Source: an uncultured Clostridia bacterium
GTDB lineage: Bacteria; Bacillota; Clostridia; RUG12999
Length of the DNA: 6,061 nt
Direction of reading: 5' to 3'
NCBI GenBank assembly: GCA_938005345.1
Contig: CALLNG010000323.1
Location: 1 to 6,061, forward strand
Position numbers and translations under genes: made by a program. Positions 1 to 6,016 of this stretch are shown here, one piece after another (the first letter of the stretch is position 1; each line of letters starts with the position of its first letter). Below the pieces are notes generated by a model, which worked only from the letters and a program-made list of their open reading frames with translations, made no database searches and was not told the origin of the DNA.

Positions 1-206
1 ACGTCCGCTTCCTGACGCACATCCGCTGCAACAGCCAATGCTGCGCAACCTTCCTTTTTTAACTCCTGCACAAGCTGCTCCGCTTCATGCTGCCCGCAGT
101 GGTAATGCGCGACAACATTAAATCCATGATGAGCCAGCAGCCAGGCGCAAGCGCTCCCAATACCACGGGAGGCTCCCGTGATCAACGCCGTTTGATTAAG
201 CTGCAT
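1..206 (-). CDS. SDR-family NAD(P)-dependent oxidoreductase, N-terminal part (FabG-like), cut by window edge
   Basis: Only the first 68 codons are present; the gene continues past position 1. The protein opens MQLNQTALITGASRGIG, which is the beta1 strand and the TGxxxGxG dinucleotide-binding turn of a classical short-chain dehydrogenase/reductase (residues 10-17). The next strand (residues VVAHYH) has no acidic residue at its end, which in this family usually means NADPH rather than NADH. An AADV segment near residues 61-64 fits the adenine-ring-contacting D-V motif. The ATG at 206-204 is preceded by AGAAAGGA about nine bases upstream, a good ribosome site. FabG (3-oxoacyl-ACP reductase) is the closest general resemblance, but SDR N-termini do not tell substrate, and the Ser-Tyr-Lys catalytic residues lie outside the window. 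It sits 63 bases after nrdG, beyond a terminator, so it may be transcribed separately or by readthrough. Confidence 0.85.
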   Translation of the reverse strand, partial: MQLNQTALITGASRGIGSACAWLLAHHGFNVVAHYHCGQHEAEQLVQELKKEGCAALAVAADVRQEAD

Positions 207-228
207 TTACTATCATCCTTTCTGCATG

Positions 229-262
229 AAAAACAGCTGCTGCCTTTTCAGACAGCAGCCGT
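229..262 (-). terminator. Rho-independent terminator after nrdDG
   Basis: On the minus strand a 12-bp stem (262-251 paired with 244-233, containing two G-U pairs) built on GCTGCTG/CAGCAGC closes a six-base TGAAAA loop. It is followed by a short T run (233-229). It starts eight bases after the nrdG stop codon, which is the expected position for ending the nrdD-nrdG transcript. The T run is short, so some readthrough into the SDR gene is possible. Confidence 0.75.
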
Positions 263-269
263 ACTGTTA

Positions 270-773
270 TTATCCTTCCCACAGTATGGGTTTTCCTTGT
301 GCCAATGTCTTCTTCACATCTAGAATCCGCTGGTTCTCTGAACCCTTAAACCGCATATTCAATCCCTTTTGCGCTTCTATAAACGGTCCGTCCACCAGTA
401 CATCACATAAAGCAAGCAATTCCTTTTTAACCGGGTCTGCCAAAATCTGTTCCAGCAAATATCCACTATACACCCAAATGGTCTTTTTGGTTTCTTTCCG
501 GATTCTCCGGGCCAGTGCTGCCAGTGCTGGTGCTTGTTCAAATGGTTCTCCGCCGCTAAAGGTAATATTACATACCGAACTTTGGGTCAAATCGCCAAAC
601 ACTTCGTCTAATGTGCACGTTTCACCGGCATTTCTATCCCAAGTCTGTGGATTGTGACAACCGGGACAGTGGTGCGGGCAATAACTGACAAATAAAACGT
701 CTCGAAATCCCGCCCCATCTACAGCCGAACTGTATTGAATGCCCGAAACCTGTATTATCATATCAGATGCCAT
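270..773 (-). CDS. nrdG: Anaerobic ribonucleoside-triphosphate reductase activating protein NrdG
   Basis: NrdG is a radical-SAM enzyme. It uses a [4Fe-4S] cluster and S-adenosylmethionine to create the stable glycyl radical on NrdD, which switches on anaerobic deoxynucleotide synthesis in the cytoplasm. The 167-residue length is normal. The cluster motif is Cys32-x3-Cys36-x2-Cys39 in the segment YCPHHCPGCHNPQTWD, a hallmark context for NrdG-type activases. An SGGEP motif at residues 73-77 is the SAM-binding GGE motif. A VDGAGFR segment at residues 18-24 matches the conserved stretch before the cluster loop. The ATG at 773 lies inside the last codons of nrdD, so the genes overlap by 11 bases and are probably translationally coupled. 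The only upstream purine stretch, GAAAG, is weak and distant. An in-frame ATG at 761, giving a protein starting MIIQVSGI, is an equally plausible start and agrees well with many clostridial homologues as I remember them. Confidence 0.95.
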   Translation of the reverse strand: MASDMIIQVSGIQYSSAVDGAGFRDVLFVSYCPHHCPGCHNPQTWDRNAGETCTLDEVFGDLTQSSVCNITFSGGEPFEQAPALAALARRIRKETKKTIWVYSGYLLEQILADPVKKELLALCDVLVDGPFIEAQKGLNMRFKGSENQRILDVKKTLAQGKPILWEG

Positions 774-2970
774 GAGTCACACGGTCTTTCAACTCAGCGC
801 GTTTCGCGCTGTTCCAGTTGCGGGTGCTGCCTACTAGATACCCCGTAATCCGCTGGATAACATCAATGTTTTGACTGCCGCATGCTGGGCATACTTCCAG
901 TCCTTCTTCCGCGTTTTCAAATCCGCAGTCCAGGCAACGGTTGCGCGTATGGTTTACGGAACCATATCCCATATTGTAGCGGTCCATTAAATCCACGGTT
1001 TGCATAATGCACTCCGGATTGTGGGTTGCATCGCCGTCCAACTCCACATAGAAAATATGTCCGCCCAATTCATATTGATGATAGGGTGCTTCTACTTTTG
1101 CCTTATGTTCCACACTGCATTTGTACCATACCGGAACATGGGAACTATTGGTATAATACTCCTTGTCCGTTATGTTTTCAATCATACCAAATTGCTGGCG
1201 GTCTTTTTTGGTGAATTTTCCGCTCAGCCCCTCCGCTGGTGTTGCCAGCAAGCTGAAATTCAAATTTTTCTCGTCTGCCAGTTCCCGGATTCGGTCATAC
1301 ATATGGGACACGATTTTTAGCCCTAGTTCCTGCGCCTCTTCGCTTTCCCCATGATGTTTACCCGTCAATGCAATCAGTGTTTCTGCCAGTCCAATAAATC
1401 CAATACCCAATGTGCCGATTTTCAAAAGATCCTTCACTGGCATAGTGGGAGACAATGCTTCGCTTCCTGTCCACATACCGTTCATGAGCATTGGAAATTG
1501 TTTTTTGAGCGCCGAACGCTGAAAGACATACCGATCATACAGCTGTTCCGCCGTTACGTCAATACATTTATCCAGTTTTTGAAAGAATTTTTCTATCCGC
1601 TCCTGCTGATCCTGTATTTCACGGCATTCCAGTGCCAATTTTACTATATTAATGGTTGAAAATGATAAATTTCCACGGCCAATCGATGTTTTTTCTCCAT
1701 GCCGGTTTTCAAAAACACGTGTGCGGCAACCCATGGTTGCCACTTCATAGCGGTACCGCTGCGGGTCGTTTGCATCCCATTTTTCATGTTGGTTAAAAGT
1801 TGCGTCCAAATTTAAGAAATTTGGGAAAAAACGCCGCGCCGTTACTTTGCAAGCGAGTTGGTACAAATCATAATTGCGGTCTTCCGGCAAATAGCTCACG
1901 CCGCGTTTCTTTTTCCAGATTTGAATGGGGAAAATGGGCGTTTCACCATTCCCCACGCCCCGGTAGGTAGAATTGAGGATCTCCCGCATAATGCAACGGC
2001 CTTCCGCCGATGTATCTGTACCATAGTTAATGGAGGAAAATACTACTTGATTGCCACCGCGGCTGTGAATGGTATTCATGTTGTGAATGAAGGACTCCAT
2101 CGCCTGGTGCACCCGGTTAACCGTCTGGTTCATGGCATGCTGCAAATAGCGCTCTTCCCCTTCCAGCCCCTCCAACGGCCGGGTCAAGTAGTCATCAAAC
2201 TCTTTTTCTTTCAAATGAGAAAAGTCCTGCCCAGTGAGTTTCTCTAATTTTCCCACTTCTTCAATATAGGTCGCGCGCACATAGGGCGCCAGATAAAAAT
2301 CAAAGGCTGGAATCGCCTGTCCACCGTGCATTTCATTTTGCACCGACTCCATAGAAATGCAAGCCAGTATTGCAGCCGTTTCAATCCGTTTTGCTGGCCG
2401 GCTGGAGCCATGCCCTGCGCGGAATCCATGCGCCAACACCTCATCCAGCGGATGCTGCAAACAAGTCAAAGATTTTGTAGGGTAATAATCCGCATCATGA
2501 ATATGAATATAATTGCTCTTCACAAAATCTTTGGTTTGTTGGGACAACAGCATGTCCATCACAAAAGATTTTGACGATTCGCTGGCGAATTTCATCATCA
2601 TGCCCGCCGGCGTTTCTGCGTTCATATTGGCGTTTTCTTTTGTAATATCGCTAGCGATGGTATTGACAATTCCCATGTAGGTCTCATAGGTCTGCCGGCC
2701 CCGTGCGATATTGCGTTTATCCCGATATAATATGTACTCCTTTGCTACATTTTTATACCGCGATTTCATTAATTCTATCTCTACCAAGTTTTGAATTTCT
2801 TCCACATCAACGACATCCTTGTCGAGCTGCGACAGCTTGTCAGCAATTTTTTCTGCACATTTGATATCATTGACAAATACATAGTTCATTGCTTTTAAAA
2901 TGGCGTTGATAATTTTATCTCGGTTAAAATTTTCGATTCTTCCATCTCTTTTCCGGATATTTGATATCAT
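763..2970 (-). CDS. nrdD: Anaerobic (class III) ribonucleoside-triphosphate reductase NrdD
   Basis: NrdD reduces ribonucleoside triphosphates to deoxyribonucleoside triphosphates without oxygen, using a glycyl radical installed by NrdG. The 735-residue protein looks complete. Residues 1 to about 90 are an ATP-cone (KRDGRIENFNRDKI near the start), the domain that senses ATP versus dATP. The catalytic ten-stranded barrel follows. Cys415 in MGCRTRVFENRHG fits the thiyl-radical cysteine, and Cys170 in SLTCLQHP fits the second active-site cysteine of formate-using enzymes. Asn434 in RGNLSF fits the conserved asparagine of that subtype. These three assignments rest on remembered T4/E. coli alignments. 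A zinc site is formed by Cys679, Cys682, Cys694 and Cys697 (two CxxC pairs). The glycyl-radical site is Gly710 in RITGYL, 25 residues from the C-terminus. The ATG at 2970 has AGAGGGG (2987-2981) ten bases upstream. It is the first gene of the nrdDG operon, with its own promoter and apparent NrdR sites. Confidence 0.98.
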   Translation of the reverse strand: MISNIRKRDGRIENFNRDKIINAILKAMNYVFVNDIKCAEKIADKLSQLDKDVVDVEEIQNLVEIELMKSRYKNVAKEYILYRDKRNIARGRQTYETYMGIVNTIASDITKENANMNAETPAGMMMKFASESSKSFVMDMLLSQQTKDFVKSNYIHIHDADYYPTKSLTCLQHPLDEVLAHGFRAGHGSSRPAKRIETAAILACISMESVQNEMHGGQAIPAFDFYLAPYVRATYIEEVGKLEKLTGQDFSHLKEKEFDDYLTRPLEGLEGEERYLQHAMNQTVNRVHQAMESFIHNMNTIHSRGGNQVVFSSINYGTDTSAEGRCIMREILNSTYRGVGNGETPIFPIQIWKKKRGVSYLPEDRNYDLYQLACKVTARRFFPNFLNLDATFNQHEKWDANDPQRYRYEVATMGCRTRVFENRHGEKTSIGRGNLSFSTINIVKLALECREIQDQQERIEKFFQKLDKCIDVTAEQLYDRYVFQRSALKKQFPMLMNGMWTGSEALSPTMPVKDLLKIGTLGIGFIGLAETLIALTGKHHGESEEAQELGLKIVSHMYDRIRELADEKNLNFSLLATPAEGLSGKFTKKDRQQFGMIENITDKEYYTNSSHVPVWYKCSVEHKAKVEAPYHQYELGGHIFYVELDGDATHNPECIMQTVDLMDRYNMGYGSVNHTRNRCLDCGFENAEEGLEVCPACGSQNIDVIQRITGYLVGSTRNWNSAKRAELKDRVTHGI

Positions 2971-3021
2971 GCTTTCTCTTCCCCTCTCTATTATTCCATC
3001 TTTTTCTCATTCAAGCAAAAT

Positions 3022-3037
3022 ACACAAGATATAGTTG
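3022..3037. promoter_or_regulatory. Predicted NrdR box, nrdD-proximal
   Basis: The plus strand reads ACACAAGATATAGTTG. Against the NrdR consensus as I remember it (acaCwAtATaTwGtgt) it agrees at 13 of 16 positions, including all eight strongly conserved ones. NrdR is an ATP-cone repressor that binds such boxes in pairs before ribonucleotide reductase genes when dATP is high. The box lies in the nrdD leader, well downstream of the promoter. Its partner site is at 3054-3069. Confidence 0.7.
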
Positions 3038-3064
3038 TTCAAAAAACATGAAACAACTATATCT
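3027..3064. repeat. 13-bp perfect inverted repeat in the nrdD leader
   Basis: AGATATAGTTGTT (3027-3039) is repeated exactly as its reverse complement at 3052-3064, with a 12-base spacer. The arms cover the inner part of each predicted NrdR box, so the simplest reading is a two-site operator with dyad symmetry. It would also fold as an AT-rich hairpin in the nrdD leader RNA. It has no following T run, so it is not a terminator. Confidence 0.85.
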
Positions 3065-3069
3065 ATGGG
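3054..3069. promoter_or_regulatory. Predicted NrdR box, promoter-proximal
   Basis: The plus strand reads CAACTATATCTATGGG. It matches the remembered NrdR consensus at 10 of 16 positions and at seven of the eight strongly conserved ones. Taken alone it is weak. Its support is the spacing: 16 bases separate it from the other box and the centres are 32 bp apart, about three helical turns, the typical NrdR pair geometry. It begins about 12 bases downstream of the -10 element, so bound repressor would lie over the transcription start. Confidence 0.62.
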
Positions 3070-3080
3070 TCACGCTATTC

Positions 3081-3109
3081 ATTATACTCTAGTGTAAATA
3101 GAAAATCAA
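3081..3109 (-). promoter_or_regulatory. Sigma-A type promoter of nrdDG
   Basis: On the minus strand the -35 element is TTGATT (3109-3104) and the -10 element is a perfect TATAAT (3086-3081), separated by the ideal 17 bases. Transcription would start near 3074, leaving a leader of about 100 bases before the nrdD ATG that contains both NrdR-like boxes. A promoter this close to consensus needs a repressor to be controlled, which fits NrdR. Confidence 0.82.
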
Positions 3110-3182
3110 GCCCCACTTTTCACTTTTTTATAAAATTTTCCGAGTCTTTTTTGTGCTATATTCCGAAAAATGTAAAATGGCA

Positions 3183-3217
3183 TAAAAAAAGAGCAAGGAT
3201 TTGAAAATCCTTGCTCT
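3183..3217 (-). terminator. Rho-independent terminator after kdgK
   Basis: A perfect 12-bp stem (3217-3206 with 3201-3190, core GAGCAAGGAT/ATCCTTGCTC) closes a four-base loop. On the minus strand it is followed by seven T residues interrupted only at their end. It begins 20 bases after the kdgK stop codon. This is a strong terminator that separates the kdgA-kdgK unit from the nrdDG promoter about 75 bases further on. Confidence 0.95.
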
Positions 3218-3237
3218 CTGCTTGCGATGTTATGGTA

Positions 3238-4263
3238 TTACCGCTGTACACGGCCAGAGCCATCGCCTTTTGCCAGGTTTTTCACTTCATCCACACTGAC
3301 CAAATTAAAGTCGCCTTCGATCGTATGTTTCAAGCAGGAAGCTGCCACAGCAAAATTGATTGCTTCCTCGTCTTTATAGCCTTCCATCAGGGAATAAATC
3401 AATCCAGCACCAAAGGAATCTCCTCCGCCTACACGGTCTACAATGTTAATCATATACTTTTTAGAGAAATAGTAGTCCTTTCCGTCATACAGCATTGCAG
3501 ACCAGCCATTGACAGACGCAGACAGGCTTTCTCTCAGTGTAATCGCCACCTTTTTGAATCCGAATTTTTCTACCAGTTGACGCGCAACATCTTTGTATCC
3601 TTCCTGGCTCAGTTCACCAGATGTGATATCGGTCTGCGCTGCTTTGATGCCAAATACCGTTTCTGCGTCCTCTTCATTGCCGATGACCACATCCACATAG
3701 GGCATCAGGCCGCTCATAACTTGGTTCGCTTTTTCACGTGACCACAGTTTTTTACGGAAATTCAAATCGCAGCTAATGGTAACACCTTTTTCTTTTGCTT
3801 TTTTGCAGGCTTCCAGACACAGTGCTGCTGCACTATCAGACAGTGCAGGAGTAATACCTGTAAAATGGAACCATTCCACGCCGTCAAAAATGCTGTCCCA
3901 ATCAAAATCGCCTGTTTCTGCAGTCGAAATAGAGGAATGCGCACGGTCATATACAACGTTGGACGCTCTTTGGGAAGCGCCTTTTTCCACGAAATAAATT
4001 CCCACACGTTCTCCGCCGCGGGCAATATATTCTGTATTCACACCATGTTTTCTCAATTCTGCAACGCAAGCATTTCCAATCGGGTTTGCCGGCAATTTGG
4101 TCACAAATGCAGCATCTACGCCAAAATTGCATAGGGAAACGGCTACATTTGCTTCTCCACCGCCAAATACCATATCAAAGGAATTTGCCTGGATAAAACG
4201 TTGATATCCCGGCGTTTGTAATCTCATCATGATTTCACCAAAGGTGACTGCTTTTTTCGCCAT
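3238..4263 (-). CDS. kdgK: 2-dehydro-3-deoxygluconokinase (KDG kinase), PfkB family
   Basis: The enzyme phosphorylates 2-keto-3-deoxygluconate at the 6-position using ATP, making KDPG for the aldolase encoded just upstream. The protein is 341 residues from the ATG at 4263, a normal length. The first PfkB motif is FGGGEANVAVSLCNFG (residues 33-48). The second is DRVGGGDSFGAG (276-287), where Asp282 is the expected catalytic base and the glycines form the anion hole. The segment WFHFTGITPALSD (131-143) is characteristic of KDG kinases rather than fructokinases or ribokinases. A GTG nine bases further upstream could extend the frame by three residues. I prefer the ATG because purine-rich GAGAGTGGA precedes it, while the GTG has no suitably spaced ribosome site. 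It follows kdgA by 42 bases with no promoter or terminator seen between them, so the two form one operon. Related PfkB kinases cannot be fully excluded, but the aldolase neighbour makes KDG the best substrate. Confidence 0.93.
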   Translation of the reverse strand: MAKKAVTFGEIMMRLQTPGYQRFIQANSFDMVFGGGEANVAVSLCNFGVDAAFVTKLPANPIGNACVAELRKHGVNTEYIARGGERVGIYFVEKGASQRASNVVYDRAHSSISTAETGDFDWDSIFDGVEWFHFTGITPALSDSAAALCLEACKKAKEKGVTISCDLNFRKKLWSREKANQVMSGLMPYVDVVIGNEEDAETVFGIKAAQTDITSGELSQEGYKDVARQLVEKFGFKKVAITLRESLSASVNGWSAMLYDGKDYYFSKKYMINIVDRVGGGDSFGAGLIYSLMEGYKDEEAINFAVAASCLKHTIEGDFNLVSVDEVKNLAKGDGSGRVQR

Positions 4264-4305
4264 TTTTTCCACTCTCTTTCTCTACTGTTTTTATGTATTA
4301 GCACA

Positions 4306-4947
4306 TTACGCTCTAGCAGCTTTTACCCGCTCAATGAATTGTTTGCCGATCTCTGTGATAGATTTGTAGTCGCCCGTCTTTGCTCCCGCGGTAAGCGCAC
4401 CGCCAACTCCAACTGCAGAAGCGCCGTTTTTAATCCACTCGTCAACATTATCCACACTGACACCGCCAGTCGGCATAATTTTGGCATACGGGATAGGTCC
4501 TTTGATAGCTTTAATCATTTTCGGCCCAAACGCTTCCCCCGGAAACAGTTTAATGATATCCGCTCCTGCTTCCATTGCGGTAACTGCTTCAGTAATGGAC
4601 ATCACGCCCGGCATACAAGGTAAGCGGTAACGGTTACACAATTTAATGGTATTCAGATTCAAATAGGGACTGACGATGTATTCTGCGCCCGACAGAATTG
4701 CCACCCGAGCAGTCTCCGGATCCATTACAGTGCCAGCGCCCAAAATAATTTGGTCGCTTGTATAGGTTTTGGCCAAGTCTTCAATGACCTTGTGGGCACC
4801 CGGTACCGTGAACGTCATTTCAATAGCTGCAATACCACCTTCAATACAAGCGTCTGTGATACGTTTTGCCTGGTCGCTGTTTTCCGCCCGCACTACTGCC
4901 ACAACACCAACGTCTTTGATTCTGGTCAATACTTGTTCTTTATCCAT
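4306..4947 (-). CDS. kdgA: 2-dehydro-3-deoxy-phosphogluconate (KDPG/KHG) aldolase
   Basis: This class I aldolase splits KDPG into pyruvate and glyceraldehyde-3-phosphate; family members often also act on 4-hydroxy-2-oxoglutarate. The 213 residues form one TIM barrel of the usual length. Lys133 in ADIIKLFPG is the Schiff-base lysine. Glu43 in IEMTFT is the acid/base glutamate, and Thr73 (GAGT), Pro94 (VSP), Phe135 and Gly161-Gly162 (PTGG) line the pocket. Compared with the E. coli enzyme from memory, the pyruvate-contacting Arg49 is replaced by Thr47 and the phosphate-contacting Ser184 by Ala184. The Thr is also usual in Bacillus-type KdgA. The ATG at 4947 has a perfect AGGAGG nine bases upstream and a strong promoter, so this is the first gene of the kdgA-kdgK operon. 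No enzyme that makes KDG (uronate isomerase, mannonate dehydratase, unsaturated uronate pathway) is in the window. Confidence 0.95.
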   Translation of the reverse strand: MDKEQVLTRIKDVGVVAVVRAENSDQAKRITDACIEGGIAAIEMTFTVPGAHKVIEDLAKTYTSDQIILGAGTVMDPETARVAILSGAEYIVSPYLNLNTIKLCNRYRLPCMPGVMSITEAVTAMEAGADIIKLFPGEAFGPKMIKAIKGPIPYAKIMPTGGVSVDNVDEWIKNGASAVGVGGALTAGAKTGDYKSITEIGKQFIERVKAARA

Positions 4948-4956
4948 TTGTGTTCC

Positions 4957-4962
4957 CCTCCT
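4957..4962 (-). promoter_or_regulatory. Consensus ribosome binding site of kdgA
   Basis: The minus strand reads AGGAGG followed by GG, nine bases before the kdgA ATG. It is the strongest ribosome site in the window and fixes the start codon. Confidence 0.9.
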
Positions 4963-4970
4963 AAATATTT

Positions 4971-4978
4971 TGTATACA
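4971..4978. promoter_or_regulatory. Possible operator (TGTATACA palindrome) at the kdgA start of transcription
   Basis: The palindrome TGTATACA lies between the predicted transcription start (near 4982) and the kdgA ribosome site. The overlapping plus-strand GTATACAC (4972-4979) fits the GTNTANAC pattern of HutC-type GntR regulators. Sugar-acid operons are often controlled by GntR or LacI proteins, so the position suits a repressor site. An eight-base palindrome in AT-rich DNA is weak evidence, and no regulator gene is in the window. Confidence 0.3.
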
Positions 4979-4988
4979 CTTATTTATT

Positions 4989-5017
4989 ATTGTAACGCAA
5001 ATTTTTCCATTCGTCAA
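4989..5017 (-). promoter_or_regulatory. Sigma-A type promoter of kdgA-kdgK
   Basis: On the minus strand TTGACG (5017-5012) and TACAAT (4994-4989) are separated by exactly 17 bases, each element one base from consensus. The expected start is near 4982, giving a leader of about 35 bases. The -35 element begins 12 bases after the galE stop codon. There is no terminator in between, so kdgA-kdgK may also be reached by readthrough from galE. Confidence 0.78.
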
Positions 5018-5029
5018 GTGAAAAGTCAA

Positions 5030-6016
5030 TCAGTCACCATAACCATTAGGATGGTTTTTATGCCAATTCCATGCCGAATCAATGATGGTTTCTAAATCGC
5101 CGTACTGCGGATCCCATCCGAGTTGTTCGCGTGCTGCTTCCGAAGATGCCACCAGTGCAGCCGGGTCTCCCGCACGCCGCGGTGCCTCTTCCGCTTTAAT
5201 ATTCACGCCTGTCACTTTCCGCGCTGTTTCAATGACTTCCCGCACAGAAAAGCCTTTCCCGTTGCCAAGATTGTAGATTCCGCTTTCGCCGCCGCCGATT
5301 AATTTGTCAATCGCTTTGATATGCGCGTCCGCTAGGTCTGTCACATGGATATAGTCACGAATGCAGGTTCCGTCCTCCGTATCATAATCCGTTCCAAAAA
5401 TGCTCACCTGGTCGCGCTGACCTAGGGCAGCCTGTAAAATAATAGGAATGAGATGAGATTCCGGTTTATGATCCTCGCCAAGTTTTCCGCTTTTGTGTGC
5501 ACCCGCAGCGTTAAAATACCGCAGTGCAATGTACCGGATTCCATAGGCGTTGTCCACCCATTTTAGCATTTTTTCCACAGATAACTTGGTCTCCCCATAA
5601 GGGTTGGTCGGGCAAGTTGTATCCGTCTCTAAAATCGGCACCCGCTCCGGCTGTCCATAAGTCGCCGCCGTAGAGGAAAACACAATTTGTTTTACTCCGT
5701 ACCGGTTCATGGCTTCCAAAAGGCGCAATGTCGAAATCACATTGTTGTTATAATATTGAAACGGCTGTGTGACACTTTCCCCTACCAAAGAATCCGCGGC
5801 AAAATCAATGACTGCCTCAATGTCATTTTCTTCAAACACGCGGTTCAAAAATGCTTCATCCCGCAAATCTCCAACATAAAACCGGTCATTTTGCACGGCT
5901 GCTCTGTGCCCCTTTTGCAAATTGTCCAGATAGACGACATCCCTTCCCTGCTCCCGCAGTGCAATCGCCGTATGGCTGCCAATGTATCCTGCTCCGCCTG
6001 CAACTAAAATCGCCAT
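5030..6016 (-). CDS. galE: UDP-glucose 4-epimerase
   Basis: GalE interconverts UDP-galactose and UDP-glucose with tightly bound NAD+, serving galactose use and the supply of UDP-galactose for surface glycans. The protein is 328 residues, the normal bacterial length. It opens MAILVAGGAGYIGSH, whose GxxGxxG (residues 7-13) is the NAD-binding turn of an extended SDR. Catalytic residues are Ser115/Thr116 (in FSSTAATYG) and Tyr140-x3-Lys144 (NPYGETK). RYFNAAGAH (166-174) and the RDYIHVTDLADAH block (220-232) are typical GalE sugar-nucleotide regions. An in-frame GTG at 6028 would add four residues, but the ATG at 6016 gives the usual family N-terminus and has GTGGGTG just upstream, a modest ribosome site. 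The promoter is not visible in the 45 bases left before the window edge, so galE may be led from outside or be part of a longer operon. Its stop lies close to the kdgA promoter. Confidence 0.96.
   Translation of the reverse strand: MAILVAGGAGYIGSHTAIALREQGRDVVYLDNLQKGHRAAVQNDRFYVGDLRDEAFLNRVFEENDIEAVIDFAADSLVGESVTQPFQYYNNNVISTLRLLEAMNRYGVKQIVFSSTAATYGQPERVPILETDTTCPTNPYGETKLSVEKMLKWVDNAYGIRYIALRYFNAAGAHKSGKLGEDHKPESHLIPIILQAALGQRDQVSIFGTDYDTEDGTCIRDYIHVTDLADAHIKAIDKLIGGGESGIYNLGNGKGFSVREVIETARKVTGVNIKAEEAPRRAGDPAALVASSEAAREQLGWDPQYGDLETIIDSAWNWHKNHPNGYGD

Noticed and set aside
229..262. Attenuator or regulatory hairpin for the SDR gene
   Set aside because: Position right after the nrdG stop and the stem plus T run are fully explained as the nrdDG terminator. 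No competing antiterminator fold was seen.
1858..2247. Plus-strand open frame of 129 codons inside nrdD, with similar ones at 3211-3741 and 226-657
   Set aside because: These are antisense shadows of well-recognised genes, with no ribosome sites, no recognisable protein features and unnatural composition.
2971..3110. Riboswitch in the nrdD leader
   Set aside because: The roughly 100-base leader is AT-rich with one simple hairpin and lacks the multi-helix conserved core of a cobalamin or other known riboswitch. The NrdR box reading explains the dyad better.
4263..4272. GTG start that would make KdgK 344 residues
   Set aside because: There is no ribosome site at suitable distance from the GTG, while the ATG at 4263 is preceded by a purine-rich GAGAGTGGA stretch and gives the usual family N-terminus.
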